Positions 30,224 to 41,827 of a stretch of 64,000 bases of DNA are shown here, in pieces; position 1 is the first letter of the stretch, and every line of letters starts with the position of its first letter. Source of the stretch: Mauremys mutica (taxonomy: Eukaryota; Chordata; Testudines; Geoemydidae); contig NC_059084.1 of NCBI RefSeq assembly GCF_020497125.1, positions 38,882,399 to 38,946,398 of the forward strand, read 5' to 3'. Under the pieces are notes generated by a model. The model saw only the letters and a program-made list of their open reading frames with translations, was not told the origin of the DNA and did no database searches. The position numbers were made by a program, and so were the translations under genes.

Positions 30224-31930
30224 GGACCAGACACTCAGCTGATGTAAATTAGTGTCATTCTAAAGAAGACCAGAAGCCAAAGGAAAGAGACTGATTTGCA
30301 CCCGCTGTGGATCTGGTCCATTGACTCCAATGAAGCTTTGTCAGTTTATACCATTAGGGCTTCTGGCTAATTGATTTCAATACTGTACACCAATTCATAG
30401 CAGCTGGACAGCTGGCCTATTGACTTTGAAGGACTTAGTATAAATCTTCTAGTGAAATTAATGTGAAATTAGCCTAGGGGATTTAAGAACAAGGCACATT
30501 ACACCATACATTTTAAAAGTACCCTCATCACAATGAAGTGACTAGAGCGAGTTTCAAGCAGCACTTTGTGGAACAAAGGCCAGAAGAAACCAGTGAGATC
30601 ACTTAATCCGATCTCTTGTGTAACACAGGCCACAGAACTCCCCCAAAATAATTTGTAGAGCAAAGCTTTTAGGGAACAGAAAATCTTGATTTAAAATTGG
30701 CCAGTTAAGGTGAATCCACTCCAACCTTGGGAAATCGTCTCTGTGGTTATTACCCTCGTTGCTAAAAAAATTACTCCTTTTTTCCATTTTAAATCAGTCA
30801 TCTCCATCCACTTCAGTGTGGAGTAATTCATCATTTACACAAGGGCGAGTTTGAAGAAAATCAGACTCCATGTCATTGCGAATGATGAACAGCAATATTT
30901 TGTCTAGATAGGTCAATTATTAGAGCTAGTGTTACAAGCTAGGATTTTTGAGGGAGTCTAAGCAGTTAGGCACCAACCCCCTTTGACAGGAAATCCTAAT
31001 CTATACAAATTGACTCCACCTGTTAGCTGAGTCTTTCTACTCCTCTGATCAATCTATCTGTCTATCCATCTATCTAGAATATATATAGTATTCCTTTTTT
31101 AAAAAAAGAAATCTGAATAAATAGCATGATTTAGTCTATATATGTAAAGTTGAGTTAATAATTTAACAAAAATCTTTAAAAATAATTAAGTCCCACATTA
31201 TATAAATAACATGTCCAAACATGCAAAAGCAAACCAGTATAAGTAATTATAAAGTCTTTCGATATAACAGCAACATAGATATTACATGATAACCATGCAG
31301 AGAGAGAGAGAGATAGAAAAAGTTCAAATTCTGTTGTAATTAGAAGTAAGAAAGAAAGAAAGAAACCTCTCCTCCAGTTCACGTATAACTGCTCCTTGAA
31401 TTAGATAATTCAGTCTCCTTAGCTCTACTAGTTTCTCAAGCCGTTTGAAATCACCACAGCTGGGAAGAGCGTTCTTGTTCTTCTATTAGGCTGATGGCTG
31501 GAAATACATATTTGTCTTTACTGCTGTCACAACCCTTTCATAGATTCAAAGATTCCAAGGCCAGAGGAACCATTACAATCATCTAATCTGACTTCCCGCA
31601 TAACACAGGCCAGAGAACATCTCCAAAATTACCATGGTCACTCCATGAGTTTCATCAATGAATTATCAGCATCACAATGCTTCTTAAATTGCCTCTTAGT
31701 GCTACTGGGGAACAACAACTTATATCTCCTTTCGAAGTTAATTATCTAAAGGAGGCACTGATCAAGTATTTTAATTGCTTATGTTACCTTTGGTGTCATG
31801 AACAAAATACCAAAGTCTTTGGAGAGATACTGCTCTAATGATAGATAGATAGATTAGATTAGATAGATATGGGGGTATATGGGGATAGTAATATGTAGTA
31901 AGACCTCCAGGGCCTTACCCAGTTGTTACT
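30224..31930. other. Upstream flank of OR copy B
   Basis: Counterpart of 16380-18110: a diverged interspersed motif (30224-30460), AT-rich sequence, a GAGA run at 31300-31312, (GAAA)n at 31350-31363, a reverse CR1 tail at 31536-31660 and a GATA run at 31841-31870. No gene seen. Confidence 0.55.
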
Positions 31931-31939
31931 CCTGGTCCT

Positions 31940-32400
31940 CCCACTACAGAAGGGATGTGGACAAATTAGAGAGAGTTCAGCAGAGGACAAAGAAAATGAT
32001 TAGGGGGCTGTGACACATGACTTATGAGGAGAGGCTGAGGGAACTGGGGTTATTTAGTCTGCTGAAGAGAAGAGTGAGGGGGGATTTGAATGGGGGTTCC
32101 AAAGAGGATGGAGCTAGGCTGCTCTCAATGGTGGCACATGACAGAACAAGCAATGGTCTCAGGTTGCAGTGCGGGAGGTCTAGGTTGGATATTAGGAAAC
32201 ACTGTTTAACTAGGAGGGTGGTGAAGCACTGGAATGAGTTACCTAGGGAGGTGGTGGAATCTCCATCCTTAGATGTTTTTAAGGCCCAGCTTGACAAAGC
32301 CCTGGCTGGGATGATTTAGTTGGTGTTGGTCCTGCTTTGAGCAGGGGGTTGGACTAGATGACCTCCTGAGGTCTCTTCTAACCCTAATATTCTAATATTC
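31940..32400 (+). mobile_element. CR1 3' fragment, sense (unit 2 copy)
   Basis: Ortholog of 18112-18588. The frame 32017-32319 encodes [31 protein letters not shown] and LDKALAGMI; 'FNYLK' has been lost by a small deletion near 32090. Confidence 0.9.
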
Positions 32401-32408
32401 TAATAGAT

Positions 32409-32610
32409 CAGTGGTGGGCAACCTGCCGCCCATGGGCCACATGCGGCCCGTTGGGGTAATCTGCTGGCGGGCCAGCAGACAGTTTGTTTATATTTGCATG
32501 GCCTCCCACAGGTCCCAGTGGCTGGGGTTTTCCATTCCCGGCCAATGGGAGCTGCAGAAAGCAGCACAATCTTCCAGATTGGCAGCCAGTCTGGACTGGA
32601 AGACATCAAG
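32409..32610. mobile_element. hAT-related terminal fragment (unit 2)
   Basis: Counterpart of 18590-18795, beginning CAGTGGTGGGCAACCTGCC. Confidence 0.6.
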
Positions 32611-33390
32611 ACATGTATAATCCACCACTTTCCTGGCTAGTTTGTCTAAATGGTTAATTGCCATCCCTGTGATCAGTGCCTGAGGAAGTCATAGAAGCTG
32701 TTCTGATTTACTTAAAGATATGGATCTGCCACTGTGCCTGGAAGCTCATAGCAGTCATCTGAAGGGATCCCAGTGTGGTGCCAGTTCAGGGTAAGGCAGC
32801 TGCAATCCCATATGGGAACCCTGTGCATGAGACAATGCGCCAATAGCTCACTGGGTTAGGATGGAGAAATAGGGCGACCCCAATGGTCCCATTTGATATT
32901 CCAGCCATCACCTGCTTTAAAACTCCTGACTCTGTGAATATTCCGAGAAGGCAGCCTGGGAACTCAAGCTTGGAGCTGGGAATGGAGTTATAAAAGGCAG
33001 AGTTCTAAAAGGGGCCTCTAAATTTGGATGACTCCCATTTGGGCTGCCCAACTTGAGAAACGTCAAAAGTCAATTTCCAACATCTCCCACTGGCTTGAAT
33101 ACTAAAAGATCAGTAATATGTAGTGAGACCACCAAGGCCTTACCCAGTTGTTACTCCTGGACTTCTCCAACTGAGGTTGGTGGGAAAACTCTGAGAACCT
33201 TCCTCAGGTCTCATGCAACCCTTCATCAGCGTCCACTTGGTCAACCTTTGTGGAGAGGCTTCACGTTGATGATTTTTTATCCAAGTTAAAGCACTTGTGC
33301 AACCCAAAATAATAATTATAGGTATCTTTGTGGTTTCCATTCTAATCAATGTGTGGTTACATTATAAGTATGCAGTCAACTTCTGTGGAG
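32611..33390. other. Unassigned interval
   Basis: Shared with unit 3 (45116-45896) and missing from unit 1. I recognise no gene or transposon terminus; short open frames lack motifs. Confidence 0.4.
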
Positions 33391-33391
33391 A

Positions 33392-33589
33392 AAATCATAG
33401 AAGTGTAAGACTGGAAGGGGCCTTGAAAGATAATGGAGTCTAGTCCTCTGCCTTCATTAGCAGGACCAAGTACTATCCCTGACAGTTTTTTGTTTTTCCC
33501 CAGATCCCTAAATGGCCCCCTGAGGGATTGAATTCACAAGCCTGAGTTCAGCAGGCCAATGCTCAAACCACTGAGCTATCTCTCCCCCT
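33392..33589 (-). mobile_element. tRNA-derived SINE with CR1-like tail (unit 2)
   Basis: The minus strand starts GGGGGAGAGATAGCTCAGTGG (box A TAGCTCAGTGG), then GTTTGAGCATTGGCCTGC and a box B-like TGAATTCAATCCCTC. It ends with CR1-like 3' sequence (GGCCCCTTCCAGTCTTACAC, CTATGATT), the structure known for turtle Pol III SINEs mobilised by CR1. Also at 45897-46099. Confidence 0.85.
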
Positions 33590-33763
33590 GTATTGCATAT
33601 TAATCTAGCAGAGGCAAAATAAGAGGTAACAGCTGGAAGCTGATTCTGGATAAATTCCAGTTAGAAATGAGGCCTGAATTGTTAACAGTCAGGGTGATTG
33701 TCCATTGCAACAAACTACCAAGGCAAGTGATGGATTCTCCATCTCTTGATGTCTTCAAATCAA

Positions 33764-34714
33764 GGACTGGTCTTCACTACCAGGAGATTGACGCTGCTGC
33801 AATCAGTGAAGCAGGGATCAATTTAGCAGGTCTAGTGAAGACCCACTAAATCAGTGGAGGCCAAACTACAGCCCAGGGGCTGGATACGGCCCATCAGGGC
33901 TTTCAGTCTGGCCTGCAGGATCGCCAGCCCTGTGGTGCAGTGGGGCTAAGTCACGTTCTTGCCTGTTCTGGCTCCGCACTGCTCCTGGAAGCAGACAGCA
34001 CCACGTCCCTGCCATCCTTGGGGGAGGGCTCCATGCACTGCCCTTGCCTACAGGCACCGTCCCCGACAGCTCCCATTGGCCGAGAATGGGGAACCTCAGC
34101 CAATGGGAGCTTCGGGTGTGGTACCTGCAGGCAAGGGCAGCGTGTGGTGGAGCCACCTGCCCCACACCCAGGAGCCACTGCCAGACGTGCTGGACACTTC
34201 CAGGAGTGATGCAGGGCCAGGGCAGGCAGGGAGCCTCCCTTAGCCCCACTGTGTGCCGAAGCCACTCAAGGTAAGTGGTGCCAGGCCAGAGCCCATACCC
34301 CGAACCACTCCTGCACCCCAAACTCCTGTCTTGAGCCCCTTAACCCCCTGCCTTGAGCCCCTGCTGCACCTTTACTGCACCACAACCCCTTGCCCTGAGA
34401 CCCTTCCTGCACACTGCACCCCATCCCACATCCCACACACTCCCACACCCCAAGCCCCTGCTCCAGCCCTACATTCATGTCCCTGCATACGATTTCCCCA
34501 CCCAGATGTGGCCCTTGGACCAAAAAGTTTTCCCATCCCTGAGCTAAATGGATGGCAAAGTGCTCTTCCGTCGACCCCAGGACTCTCCAAGAAGAGTAAG
34601 GGAAGTCACCTGGAGACCATCTCTTGTCGATACTACACAATGAAGACCCCAGAGTAAGTCAACTCGAGCTATGTTATTCACATATTTGATTTACCCCATA
34701 GTGAAGACAAACCC
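33764..34714. mobile_element. Harbinger-type MITE, itself carrying a hAT insertion (unit 2)
   Basis: Termini GGACTGGTCTTCACTA and TAGTGAAGACAAACCC are inverted (12 of 16 match). CAA is duplicated at 33761-33763 and 34715-34717. Without the hAT it would be about 260 bp. Unit 3 copy: 46274-47230. Confidence 0.7.
33852..34541. mobile_element. hAT-type MITE nested in the Harbinger-type MITE (unit 2)
   Basis: Ends CAGTGGAGGCCAAACTAC and AGTTTTCCCATCCCTG form imperfect inverted repeats (CAG-G-TGGG-AAACT). Flanking octamers CACTAAAT and AGCTAAAT match at 6 of 8 positions. The C-rich, P/T-rich interior has no real gene despite open frames on both strands. Confidence 0.8.
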
Positions 34715-34949
34715 CAAGACTAATGCCTTTCTGAAGGATATGTTTTAGCCAATCACAGGCTATGCCTTAGTGAAAGAAATGTTACTGGGCCTGCCTGGAT
34801 GAAATTTAAAGGACCATGATAAACAGGAAGTCAAAGTCGATATTCAGATGGTCCCTTCTGGCCTTAAACTCTATGAATCTATGAAAACTTTAAAAGTATC
34901 ATGTTTTGTATGCAGTTTTAGGGATGAGGTCTGTAACAGGTTGTTCAGA

Positions 34950-35140
34950 TTGTGGCCCAGTGGACAGCGTATTAGACTGTGGTTCAGAGCCTCTGGCTTT
35001 CTTTCTGAGATCTGCCACTGGCCTACTGGTCACCTCAGATAAGTTGTTTCACTTCTCTGTGCCTCAGTTTCCTGATCTGTAAAATGGGGTTAGCTGCTTT
35101 GTCAAGTGCTTTGAGATCTCCTGATGCAAAGTCTATACCA
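34950..35140 (+). mobile_element. MIR-like SINE (unit 2)
   Basis: Contains GAGATCTGCCACTGGCCTAC, then the conserved core CTCTGTGCCTCAGTTTCC and ATCTGTAAAATGGGG, followed by GCTTTGAGATCTCCTGATG. Near-consensus in the core despite the family's age. Confidence 0.85.
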
Positions 35141-35149
35141 GAGGCAGTC

Positions 35150-35873
35150 TGTCATAAACAGACAGTTAAGGGTCTCTTTTACCTGTAAAGAGTTAAGAAC
35201 TTCACATAACCTAGCTGACACATTACCAGAGGAACCAATGGGGGAACAAGATGTTTTCGAAGAGGGACGACGGAAATCAATATTTTGTCTGTTCAGAAAA
35301 GTTTTGTGCTGGAGTGAAGGATCCAGGAATCAGCCATCTAACATTTCTTAAAAGTAGTAAGTGTTTAGAGAAGAAATTTATTAGATTATGTTTATTTTCT
35401 TCTGTGACTTTGTTTTGCATAAGAGGGAGAATCAAATTAGGTTTCTTTTATGTAACTTTAAGTTTTTGCCCAGAGGGAAATCCTCTGTTTTGAATCTGTT
35501 GTCTGTGAGAGTAGCTTGCATGCTAATCTCACAGAGGTATTCCTTTCACCGTTTTTCTTTAATTAAAAGTCTTCTTTTAAGACCCTGATTGATTTTTCCT
35601 TTTTTTTTAAATCCAAGGGTTTTTTGGATCTGGGCTCAGCAGGAATTGGTGGGTGGTGAATCAGTCTCAATCCTGCCAGGAAAAGGGGGATAAAGACTGG
35701 GGAAATATTTGAGAGGAAGACAGAGTTTCCAAATTACTCTCCCATAATCGTTTGTTTAAACTGTTTGGTGGTGGCAGCTACTAGATCTAAACTGGTAAAT
35801 AAGCTTAGGGGTTATCTCATGCAGGTCCCCACATCTGTACCCTAAAGTTCAGAGTGGGGGTGACACCTTGACA
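35150..35873 (+). mobile_element. Solo LTR shared by units 2 and 3 (724 bp)
   Basis: Begins TGTCATAAACAGACAG and ends GTGACACCTTGACA, the same family as 27225-28084. The putative target duplication is CAGTC/CAGGC (4 of 5). No internal proviral sequence. The site lies in the segment deleted from unit 1. Confidence 0.8.
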
Positions 35874-36186
35874 CAGGCATTACTATTAATGAGAAGACAC
35901 ACCTGGAACAGAGCATTCAGAAGCTGGAATCCATCATCTTTAAGGTTGGGAAAACATCACAAAGTGAGAAAAGTTGGGGACGGGGACTTTCCCATACTGT
36001 TACTTTTGCCAGTTGCAAAACAGTAACAAACTGTTGCAAGTGCTATTTTCTAAGTGAAAAAGTTAGCACTTAACAGTGTTGAAGTACGGAAAGTTACTTT
36101 ATTTTAGTGCTGAGCAAAAATTGGAATTTACATTCCATGGAAAATTCCATTATTTTAAGATTGGTTTTCATGCAAAATTTGGATGA
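35874..36186. other. Unassigned interval
   Basis: AT-rich; shared with unit 3 (48378-48691). No gene recognised. Confidence 0.4.
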
Positions 36187-36950
36187 ACATAAGAATGCTC
36201 ATACTGGGTCAGCCCAATGGTCCATTTAGCTCAGTATCTCATCTTCTGAAAGTGGCCAATGCCAGGTGCTTTAGAGAGAATGAAGAGAATAGGTGATGGT
36301 CAAGTGATCCATCCCCTGTCATCCACTCCCAGCTTCAGGCAAACAGAGACTAGGGACACTCAGAGCATGGGGTTGCATCCTTACCCATCCTGGCTAGTAG
36401 CCTTTGATGGACTTATCCTCCATGAAATTATTTAGTTCTTTTTTGAATCCTGTTATTGGTTTGGCCTTCACAACATCCTTTGGCAAAGAGTTCCACATGT
36501 TGACTGTGTGTTGTGTGAAGGAGTACTTTATTTTGTTTGCTTTAAACCTGCTGCCTATTAATTTCATTGGGTGACCCTTAGTTCTTGTGTTATCTGAAGG
36601 AATAAGTAACACTTTAGTTTTCACTTTCTCCATACCAGATTTTATAGATCTCTATCATACCCCCCCAAGTCATCTTTTTTCCAAACTGAAAAGTTCCAGT
36701 CTTTTTCATCTCTCCTAATACGGAAGCTGTTCCATACCCCTAATAATTTTTGTTTGTCTTCATGAAAGTTTTCTTATTCCAAGATATATTCTTTTGAGAT
36801 GTGGTGAGCAGATCTGCATGCAGTATTCAAGATAAGGGTATATCATAGATTTATATAAAAGCATTTCCATATTTTCTGTCTCGTTATCTATCCCTTTCCT
36901 AATGATTCAGAACATTCTGTTCACTTTTTTGACTGGTGCTGCACTTTGAG
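36187..36950 (-). mobile_element. CR1 copy, reverse, with intact 3' end (unit 2)
   Basis: Starts with ACATAAGAATG, then CATACTGGGTCAGCCCAATG, i.e. the reverse of a CR1 3' UTR. The minus-strand frame 36394-36633 gives [20 protein letters not shown] and [11 protein letters not shown]. Counterparts: 18866-19430 (truncated) and 48692-49450. Confidence 0.88.
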
Positions 36951-37473
36951 CAGATGTTTTCAGATGAAAAATGAAATATTGAAATTTGATGCAGAAATAA
37001 AAGTTTCAGAAATTTTTATTTGGAAATTTCTTTCCCAAACCAAATGTTTCATTTGGGTTTGGTGAACCATGTTCATCATGGGACATTTTGTCTAGCCAAG
37101 GTGCCTGGGCCATAAGGGTATCTGGGGCGTGAAATACCTGAACTGCAACTCTCATGAGGCAAAAATGAAATGCTTCTATTCAGTTCAGCATACTGAAACA
37201 TTTTGATTCAGGCCAGCCCAACTCAGAATAAATATTATGTTTCTGTTTCTAGATAGAAAATCAAAACCTTTAGGAAGTTTTATATGGATTTTTTTTTCTT
37301 CAGAAAATGCATTTTCTGTTTAAAAAAAGTGTTTCTACAGAAAATTCTTGAACAGCTCAAGTTACTTTAAAAAATGAAAGTTTTTCCCCTCACTTTATAC
37401 TATTTTCCAACTCTTTCCACTTGGGAAACAAAGGCCTGGTCTAGACCTAAAACGTATGTTACTTTTCTCAGGT

Positions 37474-38321
37474 CGATAGTAATATATATAGATGAGATGC
37501 CAGGAACTATAGAAAACTGATAAGGGAAGCAAAGAGACACAAGGAGAAATCTATGCCGAGCAGAGTTAAGGCATCATAAACTAGTTTTTAAAGTATAATA
37601 GCAACAGAGAGAATTCTGACAATGGTATTGGTCCATTACTAGTTGGAGATAGTAGAATTATCAATAATAATGCAAAAAATGAAGATTTCAATAAATATTT
37701 CTGATCTGTATTTGAGGGGGGAAAACAGATGATGTATTGTCATCATATCATGATGATAATAATCTTGCCATTCCACTAGTATCTCAAGAGGATATTAAAG
37801 TTAGAACAGTTACTAAAGTGAATTTTAAAAGAGCTGACCTAGGAGCTTGCTGGACTGTTAATGCTGTTTTTCAATAAGTCTTGGAACATAGAGGAAGTTC
37901 CAGAAGACTGGAAGACAGCTAATGTTGTGTCAATATTTTAAAAGGGTAAACAGGATGACCCAATTAGTTATAGGCCTGTTGGTCTGACATCGAACATGGG
38001 CAAAATACTGTAACAGCTAATACGGGACTCGATTAGAAAAAAGGTTATTATAATTAATGCCAATCAACATGGGTTTATGGAAAATAGATCCTGTCAAAGT
38101 AACTAGATATCCCTTTTTTGATGAGCTCACAACTTTGTTGCTAAATGTAATAATGTTGATGTAATAGACTTCTGTAAGGCATTTTCCTTGATACTACATG
38201 ATATTTTTATGAAAAAATTAGAAAGATATTAAATGAACATACCAGACATTAAATGGATTAAAAGATGGCTAACTGATATGTCTCAAAATATAATTGTAAA
38301 CAGAGAAGACTCATCAAATGG
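37474..38321 (+). mobile_element. Old CR1 fragment at the right end of unit 2
   Basis: Counterpart of 24512-25359, ending at the identical CR1/hAT junction (TCAAATGG joined to CCATAGTGCC). Confidence 0.85.
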
Positions 38322-38738
38322 CCATAGTGCCGGGCCCAAGGTCAGAAGAGGGCCCGTAACACTCGCTTCCTCCACTCTGCGGAAATGGAGCCTCAGAGCA
38401 GCCCAGATCCAGCATAGGAGCTGAGATCCCACGGGGCCTTGGGAGATGTAGTTCCTTGGCCAGCTCCCTGCCTAGAGAGCCTGCCCTGGAGCAGGGAAGG
38501 AACCACATTTCCCAGCATTCCCTGGGTCGCTATCAACAGGACATGAAAGGGGGAAGCTGAGAGACTCCATGCGCTGCAGCTTCTGTGCATGGGGAGCTGG
38601 CTGCTAGAAGGGGGTGGCAGTGTGAATGGGAAACAAGTGTTCCCAAGGAGCAGAAGGCTTTGACCCAGATAGCACCCTCATAAGCATTCCCCAGACTAGG
38701 GATGCTGGTATGACTTTGCCTGGCAGCCCCCAAAGAAG

Positions 38739-39218
38739 TGTTGGGGTTATCTTTATCCCAGATTTTTCAGGTTCGTTGTCTGACCTCAAGAGAGACAGGC
38801 AAACCAGCTAAATCCAAAACCAAGTCCTTTATTGCAGCGTGCACACAGACAATAAAGAATAAGCCCATTCTCCACAGAGAACCAGAACCAGCCCCCCTTT
38901 TCTCTTCTATACAGCACAAATTTATATAAGCAAGTTTACATCACAGTTAAAACACTTAATTGCCTGTGGTTAATTTCAGCACCTGGTGAAGCATTTGATT
39001 ACAAAATTCATGGCCTTGAGCAGTTCCTGGCGTATAAGGAGCTTCCTTATCAGTACTGAGAACTTTTTTATCGGCAATTCCCAAGCTTGAGTGCAAGGGG
39101 TGGTTTATTCACCCAGCTCCTGCTTGCTGATCTAATTCACCAACCTTCTGAGCCCCCCTCGTTCATGCATCAAGTGTGTGATCACCTTCAGGCCCACTCT
39201 AAAGCATCCTATCTATCA
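38739..39218 (-). mobile_element. Solo LTR (unit 3 copy of 25777-26279)
   Basis: Keeps clean TG...CA ends (TGTTGGGGTTAT...ATCTATCA) between GAAG repeats. It is shorter than the unit 2 copy because of small deletions near the right end. Confidence 0.82.
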
Positions 39219-40828
39219 GAAGGAACTGGGTGGACTAAATGGACAGTGCACCTCTCTATCTGAAGCCTAGCAAGGGGGGTATGTGGATCCTACTTGAAGT
39301 TAAAATGAAAAGTAAGGGAGGGGAGGCTTTACTAGAGGACCTGGGCAGCTTCAGATACAGTACAGGAGGATTTCCACTTCTGAGCCATGAAAATAGAAAT
39401 TGACTTTTTCCTTTCCAGATTTATCTAGTATTCAGAAAGGGAATCTAGCACCTGCCTTCCAGATTTGAACACCCTCAAAATTCAGGAGTGCTCAAGCTCA
39501 ATTTGGGCAGCTGTTACTTCATTTCTCCCAAATCAAATATACTGATCCACTGTAATTTGCTGTAGAAAAAGCAGGAAAAAATTGAGCAACAAATGCTAGG
39601 GTCTTCCGAGTGCTAACTAGGACTGGAATTGCTATTTTCAATAGCCATTACCATTTTTTTAGTTTTGTTTGTTTAAAAGGAAGACAGTAATATTGCACTG
39701 GCAAATTCCCCATCGAAACAAAGAATGGAACAAAAGAATAATAAAAGGAACTTCAATTTTTCCTTATTTATGTAGGACAGTCTTATAATATGGATCCAGA
39801 TATCTTCCAATGACACAAGCTGAAAATTGTTCCACTTTACTGCAGTTCTGTAACCGTGCGGGAATCAGTGCTGTGTTCTGTGCACATCCAAAATTCTTAC
39901 TGAATTCAGAAGTGCCTTTCTTTTGTGACCATCCTAACTGATATTTTCAGCCCTTGTAAGCAAAGCAAGCTTACATTTAGTGATTGGGTGAGAAGCCTCT
40001 CAGAAAAAGTTAGGTGCTGTAGGAGGTGTTGCTTATTCACTAGGTAATGTGAGACCTTCCTGTTACAACAGTAAACCAGTGCTGCATAGAATGCACTTTG
40101 CTCCTTGAGTCTAGAATGGGGTCATTTGCTTCTATACACAGCCCATTAAATACAATGAAAAGACTCCCACTCACTTCAACAGGCTTTGGATAGAACTGAT
40201 TATACTCAGGGTAACTCCACCGTCTTCACAGGGTCCTGGTCTCACACCGGGGGCTGGGGGGAGGGGGCATGACAGCTTGTTGCAGAGCTGTTGCTCAGGG
40301 ACGGGAACCTCCTGGCACCCCAGCCTCCAAAATCATTCAGGCTGCACTTTCTGCATGACTAGGTGCTGGCTGAGGGGGGCCTGGGAATTGGTGGCCTCTG
40401 CTGCAGGTGATGGGAATCTCAGGTACTTAAAGTCATGGCCTAGAGGAGGGAAGTGCCTAACTCCAGAGTCTGCAGCTGCCTAGGTCCAGCGCTGAGGATT
40501 TAGAGTCCCTGGTGCTGCAATTGCAAGGTTCAAGCATGCTCAGCCTTGGCATTGCCACCCGTCCTGCGGCTAGTAGCTGCAGCTGTCTAAGGCTGGTCTC
40601 TGGCAATTGGCCCCATGGCTATAGCCAGAGAAGCTACAAGTGGCTCTGTGACTACTGGGGGCCATTAAGCTAGAGCAGCTAAAGACACTGGAGTTAACCT
40701 CAAGGAACAGAGGTCACCAGGAGGAAAGGAATGTCAAGAGGAGCAGGGAAAGTGGAAGCAGGTCAGGCTTGCAGAGGGAGCTTCCAGCTGGTTGGGAGCA
40801 TGTCCAAAGTAGAAAGGAAACAAGTATG

Positions 40829-41362
40829 GGGAGAGGTGGTGGTGATCAGGTAGCAGACTAGCATGTAGATGGGAGCAGAGGGAGAAAGGCTGGTGTCTTC
40901 AGATTCCCAAGGGCTAAATTATCACTTTGGGGAAATGGTGTTTGCAGGTGGCTTGCTCACATGGCAGGATGGGGGCTGAGGGAGGGATTTGTCAGAACTG
41001 ATCAGGTTTCTGCTGGCTTTAGAACTTTGAGCTGAGACTAGGACCACATGCCGTGACTGGTGACATGGGGTGGTACTGGAGACACGGCTATAGAAGGTCT
41101 GTATGAGGAAGGAGATAAATCTGTGCGGAGTTTCCCTGATCACTATGAAAGTTCTACTCACTGTGGACACTGGTAAACCCACATGGGTGTACAGCTCAAT
41201 AAGAAAAACTGGGGGCTGAGGGAGCTGTGTATGGCAATGCATATAGTCACGTAGAGGTGTGTGATCAAAATGAAAAATGTCTCTGAGATTCAGGACCGGA
41301 AATACTATGGCACCAATGGCACTGCCACTCCAGGCCCACACTCGGAGCCCACAGTGACTACG
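40829..41362. other. Extra ~530 bp present only in unit 3
   Basis: Replaces the short TTTGGTGCCAC seen at the same point in units 1 and 2. Near its right end ACCGGAAATACTATGGCACC resembles the hAT left terminus (ACCGGATTTACCATGG), so part may be a second small copy of that family. No convincing gene. Confidence 0.5.
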
Positions 41363-41401
41363 TAGGGGCCCACAAAAGGTGAATCCGGCCCTGGTGAAGA
41401 C

Positions 41402-41620
41402 CGATGCAAAGAATTCATTTAGCTTCTGTAACAGCTTCATTTTCCCAAAATGGACACAGTATTCCAGTAGCGGTCTCAAAAATGCTATGTATAGAGTCAA
41501 GTTTATTTTCCTACATGATATTCCACTTTTTATACATCCAAGGATCACGTTAGCCCTTTTTGCCAAAGCATCACACAAACCTCATGTTGAGGCAATTGCA
41601 TGTGTTAATCCCTAATTTTT
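41402..41620 (-). mobile_element. Joined reverse CR1 fragments (unit 3)
   Basis: Counterpart of 14965-15180 with the same internal join (LLEYCVHFG then NEFFASVFTRAG). Confidence 0.75.
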
Positions 41621-41722
41621 TGTCTGAGTCGCTACTTTCAAAGAAAACATCTCCCAACCTGCATTATGTTCCCAGATGTATTACAGGTATATCCAACTTA
41701 TTATCAACAGCAACAAATATGT

Positions 41723-41728
41723 TTTATT
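41723..41728 (-). promoter_or_regulatory. Candidate poly(A) signal for OR copy C
   Basis: AATAAA on the minus strand, about 100 bp past the stop. Confidence 0.5.
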
Positions 41729-41827
41729 CTATCTGAAAAGTAAGTACAATTGCAAGAACTTTCAAGAACAAATCTTTTTCAGTGTATAAATACTATACTG
41801 ATAAGTACAATAGATAGATAGATAATA

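Larger units (their letters stand above)
33600..34880 (+). mobile_element. CR1-like LINE 3' fragment split by a MITE (unit 2)
   Basis: The left part encodes [20 protein letters not shown] (ORF2 C-terminus). The right part, from 34718, continues directly with ACTAATGCCTTTCTGAAGGA and the 3' end GGTCCCTTCTGGCCTTAAAC. The two parts join at CAAG when the MITE is removed. Confidence 0.85.
25360..38321. repeat. Tandem duplication unit 2
   Basis: Second unit, 12.96 kb, starting in hAT interior sequence (CCATAGTGCCGGGCCC, compare CCATGGCGCTGGACCC at 12887). It contains OR copy B, the shared solo LTR at 25777, and a private 860 bp solo LTR at 27225. Confidence 0.92.
38322..41393. mobile_element. Right part of the hAT element (unit 3)
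   Basis: Matches 12887-14956; right terminus GTGAATCCGGCCCTG followed by GTGAAGAC at 41394-41401. The left terminus was lost at the duplication junction. It contains the shared LTR. Confidence 0.8.

Noticed and set aside
33545..33590. tRNA gene-like sequence on the minus strand
   Set aside because: Box A and B resemblance belongs to a tRNA-derived SINE followed by a CR1-like tail; the cloverleaf is not maintained.
33940..34657. Frames of 64-151 codons on both strands, repeated at 46396-47173
   Set aside because: They lie within the hAT MITE, are Pro/Thr-rich, and show no conservation pattern of coding DNA between the two copies.
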